Shown here: positions 1 through 8,203 of the stretch, piece by piece
Layout: each line of letters begins with the position of its first letter
How positions within the stretch are numbered: position 1 is the stretch's first letter
Source: Kitasatospora gansuensis
Lineage (GTDB): Bacteria > Actinomycetota > Actinomycetes > Streptomycetales > Streptomycetaceae
Length of the DNA stretch: 64,000 nucleotides
Assembly: GCF_014203705.1 (NCBI RefSeq)
Contig: NZ_JACHJR010000001.1
Location: 3,224,001 to 3,288,000, forward strand
Direction: 5' to 3'
Translations under genes and position numbers: made by a program
Notes under the pieces: generated by a model
The model's input: the letters and a program-made list of their open reading frames with translations, nothing else
Told to the model about the DNA's origin: nothing
The model's database searches: none

Positions 1-272
1 TCCCGCATGATCCGGACGGTGTGCCCGCCGCAGCCCGGGCAGGTCGGCTTCAGCAGCGGCGAGGGCACCCGGACGCCGTTGGCGTGGTACTCGATCACCG
101 TGTGCCCGTCCCGGGCCACGTGGTGCTCGATCCGGTAGCCCTGCTCCCACCCGTAGCCGCAGCTCAGGCAGGCGAACGAGTACGCCTCACGGACGGTCTC
201 CACCGGCGCGTGCGGCCCGGTCGTGCTCAGCGTGTGGTCCGGGTTCGTCGGACTGCCGATCGTGTCGCTCAT
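1..272 (-). CDS. Zinc-ribbon protein, 3' end off the window
   Basis: About 90 residues are visible; the C-terminus runs off the left edge. From ATG 272 the protein has a Thr/Pro-rich start and then two Cys pairs, CLSC at residues 35-38 and CPGC at 78-81, spaced as in a zinc ribbon that binds one zinc. His residues between the pairs (49-63) are part of a beta-hairpin-like stretch. It is the gene downstream of rsmI on the same strand, after a 205-bp gap. I do not recognise a function; small zinc ribbons of this type are usually left as conserved hypothetical proteins in actinomycetes. Confidence 0.7.
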   Translation of the reverse strand, partial: MSDTIGSPTNPDHTLSTTGPHAPVETVREAYSFACLSCGYGWEQGYRIEHHVARDGHTVIEYHANGVRVPSPLLKPTCPGCGGHTVRIMR

Positions 273-477
273 GGCCGTCTCCCAGCGCCCGCCGGGCGTT
301 CGCCCGGCTCGGGTCTTTCCATCCCAGGGAATGCCCGGGGCCCGCACTCCGCCAACCGGGTTTCCGAAGCTTGGCTCCGAATTGGGAAGGCCTGTACGAC
401 AACCGGGTCAAAGCTTCAACAAGCCATGGCTTTACGGAGTGCTTCCTCCAAGGTACGCGCGTGTCCGGCAGCCCGCG

Positions 478-1326
478 TCAGCTGCCGTGTTTGGCCGCCA
501 CCACCGCGTCGAAGACCTCTCGCTTCTGCAGTCCGAGCTCGGCCGCGACCGCGGCGATCGCCTCCTTGCGACGTTCACCCGCCTCTTGCTCCCTCAGGGT
601 GACCAGCCGGGCCAGCTCGGCCGGCGTGTGCTCCTGCGGCGCGGCCGGCGGGGCACCCGCCACCACCACGGTGATCTCGCCCCGGACGCCGTCGGCGGCC
701 CAGGCGGCCAGCTCGGCCAGACCGCCGCGCTTGATCTCCTCGTACGTCTTGGTCAGCTCGCGGCAGACGGCGGCGGGGCGGTCGGCCCCGAAGGCGTCCG
801 CCATCGCGGCCAGCGACTCGGCGATCCGGTGCGGGGCCTCGAAGAACACCATCGTGCGCGGTTCGGCCTTGAGCTCGGCCAGCGTCCGGGCCCGGTCACC
901 GTTCTTCCGGGGCAGGAAGCCCTCGAAGGTGAACCGGTCGACGGGGAGGCCGGACAGTGCCAGGGCGGTGAGCACGGCGGACGGTCCCGGCACGGCGGTG
1001 ACCTTGATCCCGACCGCCACGGCGGCGTCCACCAGCCGGTAGCCCGGGTCCGAGACGGACGGCATCCCCGCGTCGGTGACCAGCAGCACCCGGGCGCCGT
1101 TCTGCAGCGCCTCGACCAGCTCCGGGGTCCGGCCCACCTCGTTGCCCTCGAAGTACGACAGCACCCGGCCGGTCGGGGTCACCCCGAGCGCCTGGGTCAG
1201 CCGGCGGAGGCGGCGGGTGTCCTCCGCCGCGATCACGTCGGCGGTGGCCAGCTCGGTGAGCAGCCGGGGCGGCGCGTCCGAGACGTCGCCGATGGGGGTT
1301 CCTGCGAGCACGAGTACGCCTGTCAC
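478..1326 (-). CDS. rsmI: 16S rRNA (cytidine(1402)-2'-O)-methyltransferase RsmI
   Basis: This enzyme 2'-O-methylates C1402 in the ribosomal P-site of 16S rRNA using S-adenosylmethionine. The start of the mature protein, VLVLAGTPIGDVSD, is the family's conserved N-terminal strand and Gly-rich turn, followed by AAEDTRR, the SYFEGNE segment and the GMPSVSDPG motif typical of the tetrapyrrole-methylase fold. I chose GTG 1326 (282 aa, the usual length) over the in-frame ATG at 1404, because the extra 26 residues have no family counterpart and are encoded inside a dispersed repeat. It is divergent from pmt, with 229 bp between them. Confidence 0.95.
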   Translation of the reverse strand: MTGVLVLAGTPIGDVSDAPPRLLTELATADVIAAEDTRRLRRLTQALGVTPTGRVLSYFEGNEVGRTPELVEALQNGARVLLVTDAGMPSVSDPGYRLVDAAVAVGIKVTAVPGPSAVLTALALSGLPVDRFTFEGFLPRKNGDRARTLAELKAEPRTMVFFEAPHRIAESLAAMADAFGADRPAAVCRELTKTYEEIKRGGLAELAAWAADGVRGEITVVVAGAPPAAPQEHTPAELARLVTLREQEAGERRKEAIAAVAAELGLQKREVFDAVVAAKHGS

Positions 1327-1375
1327 GCACCCATCCTCCCAGCTCTTGGCAGGACGCTCAGCCACGTGAGACCAG

Positions 1376-1456
1376 GGGTGATCCGTGCGTGGGTGGTCAG
1401 GCACTTTCGTAGTGATACCCGCCAGCCACGAACCGTCGCCGTTCCCCGAGCCCCTG
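1376..1456 (+). repeat. Dispersed ~80-bp intergenic repeat, copy 1
   Basis: This segment between rsmI and pmt matches, with one single-base gap and scattered mismatches, the reverse complement of 19051-19130. Shared blocks include GTGATCCGT, GTGGTCAGGCACTTT and, at the far end, GTCGCCGTTCCCCGAGCCCC. Its end overlaps a perfect hairpin, CGAGCCCC-TGC-GGGGCTCG at 1447-1465. The block GTTCCCCGAGCCCCT recurs a third time at 19151-19165. Confidence 0.8.
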
Positions 1457-1555
1457 CGGGGCTCGACTCACCTGGGCGCGGCAGAAATGGTGAGGAAAGG
1501 GGCAGGATCACGGCGAGCCATTGCCTGCTCAGGAGCCGCCCCTACGATGTGGCGG

Positions 1556-3400
1556 GTGAGCGGCGAAAAGGGCCTTGAGGGGTCGGCTGGCGTAGACCAC
1601 GTGGAGCGGGGCGGGGCCGTCCTGCTGGACGATGCTGCGCCCGTACCGGCGCCCCGGGCCGCGGATCCCGGGCGGCCGTCGTGGCGGCACGGGCTGGAAC
1701 GGTTCGGCTACCGGGCGACCGAGCGGGCCGGGACGGCCGAGCGGCTGGTGCCGCCGATGCCGGACGGGCCGGGTGTGACGCCGCGTCGGGTGGCGCCGTC
1801 GCCGGTGCTGCTCCGGCTCGGGGTGCGGCTGCCGGATGCGCTGTGGTCCTGGCTGTGCCGCTGGGCGGGCTGGCTCGGGCCGCTCGCGGTGGCGCTGTTC
1901 GCCGGGGTGCTGCGGTTCAGCGGTCTGGGCGGACCGCACTCGATGATCTTCGACGAGACGTACTACGCCAAGGACGCCTACTCGCTCTGGCAGGTCGGCT
2001 ACGAGACCAACTGGCCGGACGACGCCAACGGCAAGATCCTCTCCCCCCAGCAGTCCATCCCGTTCCGGGCCGACCCGTCGTACATCGTCCACCCGCCGGT
2101 CGGGAAGTGGATGATCGGCCTGGGCGAGCAGTGGTTCGGGATGAACCCGTTCGGCTGGCGGTTCGTGGTGGCGGTGCTCGGCACCCTCTCGGTGCTGATG
2201 ATCGCCCGGATCGGGCGCCGGCTGTTCCGCTCCACCCTGCTGGGCTCGGTGGCCGGGCTGCTGCTGGCGGTGGACGGGCTGCACTTCGTGATGAGCCGGT
2301 CGGCGCTGCTCGACATGGTGGTGATGTTCTGGTGCCTGGCCGCGTTCGGCTTCCTGCTGCTCGACCGGGACCGGACCAGGGGGCTGATCGCCCGTCGGCT
2401 GGAGCAGGGTGCGCCCGGGGACGCCGGCTGGTGGCTCTGCCTGGGCTGGCGGCCCTACCGGCTGGCCGCGACGGTGTGCATCGGGCTGACCGCCGCCACC
2501 AAGTGGAGCGGGATGTACATCCTGATCGCGTTCTTCCTGCTCGGCCTCTGCTGGGACTACGGGTCGCGCAGGCTGTCCGGGGTCCGGCTCGCGCCGCTGT
2601 ACACGATCGGGGACTTCTTCCTGGTCGGGCCGCTGATGGTGGCGGCCTCGGCCTCGGTCTACCTGGTCTCCTGGACCGGCTGGTTCATGTCCGGTACCGA
2701 GCCGGGCAAGGGCGGGTACGCCCGGGACTGGGCCCTGCACCGGGAGGGGCTGTCGCCCGAGTCCGTGCTGGGCATCAAGATGCCGTTCCAGTTCGACATG
2801 AGCTGGGTGCCGGACGCGCTGCGCAGCCTGTGGCACTACCACGCGACGATGTACGACTTCCACGTCGGCCTGACCAGCCCGCACACCTACCAGTCCAACG
2901 CGTGGAGCTGGCTGGTGGTCGGCCGGCCGGTGTCGTTCTTCTACGAGTCGCCGAAGATGGGCCAGTCCGGCTGCCAGGTGGCCGAGTGCGCGAGCGAGGT
3001 GCTCGGGATCGGTACGCCGCTGCTCTGGTGGACGGGCCTGGTCGCGCTGCTGTTCTGCCTGTACCGGTGGGCGCTGCGGCGGGACTGGCGGGCGGGCGCG
3101 ATCCTGCTCGGGCTCGGCGCCGGGTACCTGCCGTGGCTGTACTACCAGGAGCGCACCATCTTCCTGTTCTACGCCGTGGTCTTCGTGCCGTTCCTGGTGC
3201 TCGCGGTGACCATGATGATCGGGGCGCTGATCGGGCCCGCGACGGCCTCCCGGGACCGGCGGGTGATCGGCGGTACGGCGGCCGGGCTGCTGGTGCTGCT
3301 GGTGATGTGGAACTTCCTCTACTTCCTGCCGATCTACACCGGCCAGACCATCCCGATGGAGGACTGGCGGGCCCGGATGTGGTTCAACAGCTGGATCTGA
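1556..3400 (+). CDS. pmt: Polyprenyl-phosphate-mannose protein O-mannosyltransferase
   Basis: Integral membrane GT39 enzyme that moves mannose from polyprenyl-phosphate mannose to Ser/Thr of secreted proteins outside the membrane. The cytoplasmic N-terminal stretch of about 100 residues is followed by roughly ten hydrophobic segments. The first extracytoplasmic loop holds the catalytic acidic pair Asp133-Glu134 in IFDETYYAKDA, and a later loop has VHPPVGKWMIG, both PMT hallmarks. I start it at GTG 1556 (614 aa); the 57 residues further upstream in this frame come from the dispersed repeat and look non-coding. The stop lies 119 bp before the next gene. In Streptomyces this pathway glycosylates lipoproteins and serves as a phage receptor route. 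Confidence 0.93.
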   Translation: MSGEKGLEGSAGVDHVERGGAVLLDDAAPVPAPRAADPGRPSWRHGLERFGYRATERAGTAERLVPPMPDGPGVTPRRVAPSPVLLRLGVRLPDALWSWLCRWAGWLGPLAVALFAGVLRFSGLGGPHSMIFDETYYAKDAYSLWQVGYETNWPDDANGKILSPQQSIPFRADPSYIVHPPVGKWMIGLGEQWFGMNPFGWRFVVAVLGTLSVLMIARIGRRLFRSTLLGSVAGLLLAVDGLHFVMSRSALLDMVVMFWCLAAFGFLLLDRDRTRGLIARRLEQGAPGDAGWWLCLGWRPYRLAATVCIGLTAATKWSGMYILIAFFLLGLCWDYGSRRLSGVRLAPLYTIGDFFLVGPLMVAASASVYLVSWTGWFMSGTEPGKGGYARDWALHREGLSPESVLGIKMPFQFDMSWVPDALRSLWHYHATMYDFHVGLTSPHTYQSNAWSWLVVGRPVSFFYESPKMGQSGCQVAECASEVLGIGTPLLWWTGLVALLFCLYRWALRRDWRAGAILLGLGAGYLPWLYYQERTIFLFYAVVFVPFLVLAVTMMIGALIGPATASRDRRVIGGTAAGLLVLLVMWNFLYFLPIYTGQTIPMEDWRARMWFNSWI

Positions 3401-3447
3401 CGCACCGGTCGCCACTGTGTACCAGGTACGTCACAACTGCCCCGGGG

Positions 3448-3496
3448 ATGGCAGGTGCACGGAGTTCCCCCACCTACTGTGGGATGGACCTGCCAT
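3448..3496 (+). terminator. Hairpin between pmt and the PBP gene
   Basis: Outer arms ATGGCAGGT (3448-3456) and ACCTGCCAT (3488-3496) pair perfectly and enclose a second stem, CCCAC (3468-3472) with GTGGG (3479-3483). There is no T tract. It may end pmt transcripts or structure the 5' leader of the downstream gene, whose start codon follows 23 bases later. Confidence 0.5.
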
Positions 3497-3519
3497 GACC
3501 ACCGGGGGAATTCCGCACC

Positions 3520-5217
3520 ATGAACAAGGGCGCCAAGATAGGCATCGCCACCGTCTGCACGGCACTGGTCGGTGTCGCCGGATTCGGTGCGTACAACGTG
3601 TACGACGCGATGACCGGTAACGAAGCCAAGACGCCGAAGGTGCGGACCGTGGTTGCCGAGGCGCCGAGCGCCGACCTGGCCGCGGCCGGGGCCAAGGCGT
3701 TCCTGGAGGCCTGGGCCAAGGGTGACCTGGAGGCGGCCGGGGCGCTGACCGACAAGCCGGACACGGCGATCGCCGCCCTGAAGGCGTTCAAGGACAAGGT
3801 GAACCCGAGCGCCGTCACGCTGACGCCCGGGGGCACGCCGGCCGCGTCCCCCAGCCCGTCCGCCTCCGCCTCCGCCTCCGCGAAGGCCAGCCCCTCGGCC
3901 AGTGCGAGCGCGCCGGTCGGCACCGAGGTGCCGTTGAGCTTCCGGGCCAAGGTGGAGTTCGCCGGGACCGCCAACGCCTGGAACTACGAGGGCCGGCTCG
4001 GTCTGGTGAAGATGAGCGACGGCAAGGCCGCCGTGCACTGGACCCCGGGTGTGGTCCACCCGAAGCTGGACACCGGCGAGAGCATCGCGGTGAAGCCGGT
4101 CTTCGCCGAGCCCACGATGGTGCTGGACCGCAACGGGAAGCCGCTGAACTTCCCCTCGCTGACCCCGGCCCTGATGGCCAAGTTCAAGCAGAACGCCTCC
4201 GGGGCCCCGGAGGACGCCGGGACCGGCGTGGTGATCACCAAGGACGACGGCAGCGGCACACCGGACAAGCTGTTCACGATCACCGACCCGAAGCCGCTGC
4301 CCTCGCTGAAGCTGACCCTGGACGGCAAGCTCCAGGCGGAGGCCGAGAAGGCGGTGGCGGCCGCGTCCAAGGGCGGCACCCTGCCGGCCTCGCTGGTCGC
4401 GGTCGAGCCCAGCACCGGCAACGTGCTGGCCTTCGCCAACGCCCCGGCCGGCGGGCAGAACCGGGCCTTCCTGGCCGCGATCGCGCCGGGCTCCACCATG
4501 AAGGTGATCACGGCGGCCGCGCTGCTGGAGGCCGGGGTCAAGCCGGACGACGTGCTGCCCTGCCCCGCCACCTTGAGCGTGGCGGGACAGACCTTCAAGA
4601 ACGACTTCACCGAGCCGCACGAGGACTGGAAGTTCTCCCAGGACCTCGCCCAGTCCTGCAACACCGCCCTGATCAAGAAGGGGCTCGAGGTACTCAAGAG
4701 CGGCGACATGGAAGCGCTCGCCAAGGACGCCTTCGGCATCGGCCCGACCTGGAAGACCGGCATGCTGCTGGCCCCCGCCAAGGCGCCCGCGCCGTCCGGG
4801 GACAACCAGCGCGCCGCCCAGCTGATCGGCCAGGGCAGCATCACCATGAACGCCCTCACCATGGCCTCGATCTCCGCGACCGTGCAGAGCGGCACCTTCC
4901 GGCAGCCGATCCTGGTGCCCGGTTCCGAGCAGCAGAAGGCCGACAAGACGCTCTCCCCGGCCACCCTGAAGGGGCTGCAAGCGATGATGAACCTGACCGC
5001 CACCAGCGGCACCGCCGCCGGCCCGATGAGCGGTATCACCGCCGGGGCGGGCGCCAAGACCGGTACCGCCCAGGTCAACGGCCAGGCCGACGACAACAGC
5101 TGGTTCACCGCCTACCGGGGCAACCTCGCGGTGGCCGCCGAGGTCGGCGGCGGCGGGCACGGCGCCGCGGCCGCCGGGCCGGCGGCCGCGCTGGTGCTCA
5201 AGGTCGGCAACGGCTGA
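3520..5217 (+). CDS. Penicillin-binding transpeptidase with MecA_N-like domain
   Basis: Class B-type DD-transpeptidase for peptidoglycan cross-linking, anchored by one N-terminal membrane segment (residues 5-25). Residues about 47-190 match the NTF2-like MecA_N domain and contain a low-complexity Ser/Ala/Pro insert (about 108-130). The transpeptidase domain carries SxxK at Ser325 (GSTMK), SxN at Ser379 (SCN) and KTG at Lys513, all intact, so it should be catalytically active and acylated by beta-lactams. Length is 565 aa. GGGGGAA lies 8 bases before ATG. It is convergent with the next gene, only 7 bp away. It is a non-essential-type PBP rather than FtsI, judging from the short linker region. 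Confidence 0.92.
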   Translation: MNKGAKIGIATVCTALVGVAGFGAYNVYDAMTGNEAKTPKVRTVVAEAPSADLAAAGAKAFLEAWAKGDLEAAGALTDKPDTAIAALKAFKDKVNPSAVTLTPGGTPAASPSPSASASASAKASPSASASAPVGTEVPLSFRAKVEFAGTANAWNYEGRLGLVKMSDGKAAVHWTPGVVHPKLDTGESIAVKPVFAEPTMVLDRNGKPLNFPSLTPALMAKFKQNASGAPEDAGTGVVITKDDGSGTPDKLFTITDPKPLPSLKLTLDGKLQAEAEKAVAAASKGGTLPASLVAVEPSTGNVLAFANAPAGGQNRAFLAAIAPGSTMKVITAAALLEAGVKPDDVLPCPATLSVAGQTFKNDFTEPHEDWKFSQDLAQSCNTALIKKGLEVLKSGDMEALAKDAFGIGPTWKTGMLLAPAKAPAPSGDNQRAAQLIGQGSITMNALTMASISATVQSGTFRQPILVPGSEQQKADKTLSPATLKGLQAMMNLTATSGTAAGPMSGITAGAGAKTGTAQVNGQADDNSWFTAYRGNLAVAAEVGGGGHGAAAAGPAAALVLKVGNG

Positions 5218-5224
5218 CGGTGGA

Positions 5225-6739
5225 TCAGGCACCCACCGGGTGCTGACGGCCCGCCGGGCCGGTGGCGAAGGCCCGCAGCAGGTTCTCGGTGACCTGCCGG
5301 GTGAACGTCCCGGCCCGGTGGTCCATCCCGTGGTCGGCCCGGCTGCCGCCGGGGCCGTCGGCGTCCAGCGCCTCCACCCAGCGCATGGTCCCGGTGGCGA
5401 ACACCCCGGCACCGCTCGCCACCGTGCCGTACGCCGACTCGGCCCGGCTGCGGCGGCCGTCGCAGACCACCGGTGAGCGGGAGACGATCTCGATCGGGCC
5501 CGCCGCCGGGCGGTCCGTGGGCACCAGGTCGTACTCGACCCCGACCAGGTGCGGGAAGCTGTCGCCCGCCTTGGCCCCCGTGCCGGCGAGCAGCCAGTGA
5601 CCGGGGTTGCTGACCACGTACGGCGCGTCCACGGGGTAGCCGTCGTAGCTCACCCCGAGCAGGGTGCTCTCCGGGTCGGCGCCGGGCTCGGAGCGGAAGT
5701 CGGTGGTGGCGGGGCGCCCGGCCCGGAAGCCGGGGTCGTCGCGGTAGTCGGACTTCCAGCACACCACGGTGCGGTCCGGGCCGAGCGCCGAGGGTTCGTA
5801 ACGGACCCTGCGGTAGCAGCAGTTGGCGCCCAGGACGGCCAGGTTGGTGCCCGCGTCGCGGGCGGCGGTGACGTGCTGCCGCTGCTCGTTCGACCAGTAC
5901 TCGTCGTGGCCGAGCGAGATCACCGCCGTTGCCCCGCGCAGGAGTTCGGGTTCGCGGGCCAGGTCCACCCCGGTCGCGTAGCCGAGCGGCAGGCCGAGCC
6001 GCTCGGCCAGCGCGATCAGCGGGGCCTCGTAGACCAGGAACAGCCCGGCGCCGTTGTCGTAGCGGTACGGCCGGTCGAAGCTGACCTCCATCGCCCGGGT
6101 GCCGTAGCCGCCGGTCGGGCCGTTGTAGAGGCTGTAGCCGCCCCATTCGTTGTACGCCTGCCAGGTCGCCACGGCGTTCACCAGCACGGTCCGTCCCGCG
6201 GTCTCCTTCGAGCGGACGGTGACCGGCGTGTAGCGCTGGCCGGGGGCGCCGACCGCGTCCAGCCGGAGCAGGTAGCTGCCCTCGGGCCAGCCGGTGGTGT
6301 CGATCGTGGTGGTCCGCGGCCAGTCGGCCCGGACGGTCCTGGTGCCGGCGGCCACGGTGGGTCCGGGGTGGGCCGTGCCGGGCAGCCGGTCGGACTTCCA
6401 GACCAGCCGGGCCCGGGCGCCGCCGTACCAGCCCATCCGGTAGGCGGAGACGGTGAAGCCGGGGGCGGTGGTCGACACGTGCAGTCCGAGCGGTTCGCCG
6501 GGGAGCACGCCGACCCGGTCGGTGAAGCCCTCGATCGCGCCCGGCGGGCCCGGTGCGGTGACCGCCCAGTCGGCGTTGCCCGGACGGTCGTTCTCGGCCT
6601 GGGTCGGCGAGGGGCTCGGCAGTGGCTGTGAGGTGGCGGCCGACTGCTCCGCCGGGGCCCCGGCGCTCCCACAGGCCGTCAGGCCAGCCGCCGCCACGGC
6701 CAGACCGAGGAACTGCCGCCGCCCGGTATGTTGCACCAT
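5225..6739 (-). CDS. Tat-exported lipoprotein, N,N-dimethylformamidase large-subunit-like
   Basis: The N-terminus has a twin-arginine motif (GRRQFLG) and a lipobox ending LTAC, so it should be a folded, Tat-exported, lipid-anchored protein. I chose ATG 6739 because this places RR near the start; an ATG at 6784 adds 15 unlikely residues. After a Ser/Pro linker comes an immunoglobulin-like domain (about 60-160) and then a large domain with SAYRMGWYGG, AYNEWGGYSLY and GHDEYWS, the signature stretches of the dimethylformamidase beta-subunit family. True amidases bind iron with Tyr/Glu residues; I cannot confirm those here. It is the last gene of a leftward run with GT87 and DUF2079 genes, so a cell-surface role, perhaps on glycans, is plausible but unproven. 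Confidence 0.82.
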   Translation of the reverse strand: MVQHTGRRQFLGLAVAAAGLTACGSAGAPAEQSAATSQPLPSPSPTQAENDRPGNADWAVTAPGPPGAIEGFTDRVGVLPGEPLGLHVSTTAPGFTVSAYRMGWYGGARARLVWKSDRLPGTAHPGPTVAAGTRTVRADWPRTTTIDTTGWPEGSYLLRLDAVGAPGQRYTPVTVRSKETAGRTVLVNAVATWQAYNEWGGYSLYNGPTGGYGTRAMEVSFDRPYRYDNGAGLFLVYEAPLIALAERLGLPLGYATGVDLAREPELLRGATAVISLGHDEYWSNEQRQHVTAARDAGTNLAVLGANCCYRRVRYEPSALGPDRTVVCWKSDYRDDPGFRAGRPATTDFRSEPGADPESTLLGVSYDGYPVDAPYVVSNPGHWLLAGTGAKAGDSFPHLVGVEYDLVPTDRPAAGPIEIVSRSPVVCDGRRSRAESAYGTVASGAGVFATGTMRWVEALDADGPGGSRADHGMDHRAGTFTRQVTENLLRAFATGPAGRQHPVGA

Positions 6740-6770
6740 GTCCGCATCGTCCCATGGTGCTGACGGAAAG

Positions 6771-8084
6771 TCAGAGCTGGACACCCGTCAGTATCGTGGT
6801 GAGCCGGTCCCGGGGGCGGGGGTTGGCGGCCAGCCGGGGCCAGATCACCAGCACCGCCGGAAGCGCCAGGTAGCCGAAGCGTCCGGCCGGGGCGAGCGTG
6901 AAGGCGACGGTCAGGCCGACCGCCAGCACGTCGCAGGCCGCCACCGCGGAGGTCGGCGGGTAGGCCAGCAGCCAGACCGCCACCCCGAGCGCGCCGAGGC
7001 AGAGCAGGGTGAGCGAGATGGTGTGCCCGGTCGGGCCGAACCCGGCCAGCACCTTGCCCGGCAGCGGGCTGCCGGCCGGGGTGTGCACGGCGGTCAGCCC
7101 GAGTGGGAAGCGCACCACCTGCTCGCGCAGCACCTGACCCTGGGTCAGCAGGTACGGCAGCACCAGCGCGGTGCTGCCGGCCACCGCGGTCAGGGTGGCG
7201 CGGGCGGCCGGGCGGCGGCCGTACAGCCGCCAGAGCAGCAGGGCCGCCACCGGCAGCGCGGGCCAGGCCGTCCACTTGAGGGTGCAGGCGAGCACCAGCA
7301 CCAGCCCGGCCGGGATCGCCCGGCCCTTGGCGGCCAGCGACAGCGCCAGGCAGCAGACCCCGATCAGCGGCAGGTCGACCCCGCCGACGACCAGCGCGAG
7401 GGCGATCAGCGGCGAGGCGGTCAGGGTGGCCAGCGGCAGCGTCGGGGAGGCGGTCAGCCGGGGCCGGAGCAGCCGCCAGCAGGCCAGCAGGCAGGCCAGG
7501 AAGGTGACGGCGAACCAGATCCTGGCGTCCCCGAGCACCGTGGCCACCGGCCCGCCGCTGCCGAGCAGCGCCCGGGGCAGCCCGAACACCGCCATGGTCG
7601 GCAGGTAGGGGTCGTAGTCGGTGACCACGGTCGGGTCCGGCAGATACGGGCTGCCGGTGTGCAGCAGCAGGCGGGCCGAGCGCTCGACCACCATCACCTC
7701 GGACTGGTGCCGGCCGCGCAGCACCAGCAGCACCAGCGGCAGCAGCACGGCGCCGAACACGGCGGCCCCGGCCGCCGCCCTGGCGGCGTACCGACGCGGC
7801 AGGGCGAGGCAGAGCAGGCCGGCCAGGGCGTAGGCGGGGGCCGCCACGGTGCCCCAGAAGATCTGGTTCGGCAGGTCGGAGACCAGCGGGAAGGCGGTCG
7901 CCCAGCCCGCCGCGACCGCGCAGCCCAGTACCTGGACGGTCCGCCGCTGGGTCGGCCGGAGCCGGCGGGCGGAGCCGGCGGCCGTGCGCTGATCCGGTAT
8001 CCGGGCGTCCGTCCCCGCGCGGGGTGCCTCGTGCAGGGTGCAGACCGCCTGCTCGGGTGCTCCGGGGGGTCGGGTGGTCGCCAT
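6771..8084 (-). CDS. GT87-like polytopic mannosyltransferase
   Basis: 437-aa membrane protein with about ten hydrophobic segments. It resembles the DUF2029/GT87 polyprenyl-phosphate-mannose-dependent alpha-1,2-mannosyltransferases: the first large loop has TGSPYLPDP...DYDPYLP, as in the family loop before the acidic catalytic region, and internal segments alternate hydrophobic helices with Arg-rich cytoplasmic turns. It lacks any soluble nucleotide-binding domain. It sits 31 bp upstream of the Tat lipoprotein gene and 119 bp downstream of the DUF2079 gene on the same strand. Substrate is unknown; with pmt close by, extension of surface mannans or glycoproteins is a reasonable guess. Confidence 0.75.
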   Translation of the reverse strand: MATTRPPGAPEQAVCTLHEAPRAGTDARIPDQRTAAGSARRLRPTQRRTVQVLGCAVAAGWATAFPLVSDLPNQIFWGTVAAPAYALAGLLCLALPRRYAARAAAGAAVFGAVLLPLVLLVLRGRHQSEVMVVERSARLLLHTGSPYLPDPTVVTDYDPYLPTMAVFGLPRALLGSGGPVATVLGDARIWFAVTFLACLLACWRLLRPRLTASPTLPLATLTASPLIALALVVGGVDLPLIGVCCLALSLAAKGRAIPAGLVLVLACTLKWTAWPALPVAALLLWRLYGRRPAARATLTAVAGSTALVLPYLLTQGQVLREQVVRFPLGLTAVHTPAGSPLPGKVLAGFGPTGHTISLTLLCLGALGVAVWLLAYPPTSAVAACDVLAVGLTVAFTLAPAGRFGYLALPAVLVIWPRLAANPRPRDRLTTILTGVQL

Positions 8085-8203
8085 GCTGGAAGGGTAGGGG
8101 CTGAGTTGTGTTGTTCCGCCGAAGGAGCGGCAACTGTTATGTGGAGCTGTTGGGCGGACCCGGCACCGGGGCGCCGGTTCAGCTCGTTCGGGTGAACGCG
8201 GCG

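Noticed and set aside
421..432. Perfect palindrome AAGCCATGGCTT between rsmI and the zinc-ribbon gene
   Set aside because: Single short palindrome in the gap with no promoter context; not enough to call an operator.
1327..1404. Upstream ATG extending RsmI by 26 residues
   Set aside because: The extra residues lie in the dispersed repeat and do not match the family; GTG 1326 gives the usual length.
1385..1555. N-terminal extension of Pmt from ATG 1385
   Set aside because: It crosses the repeat and divergent promoter region; GTG 1556 begins a plausible cytoplasmic start.
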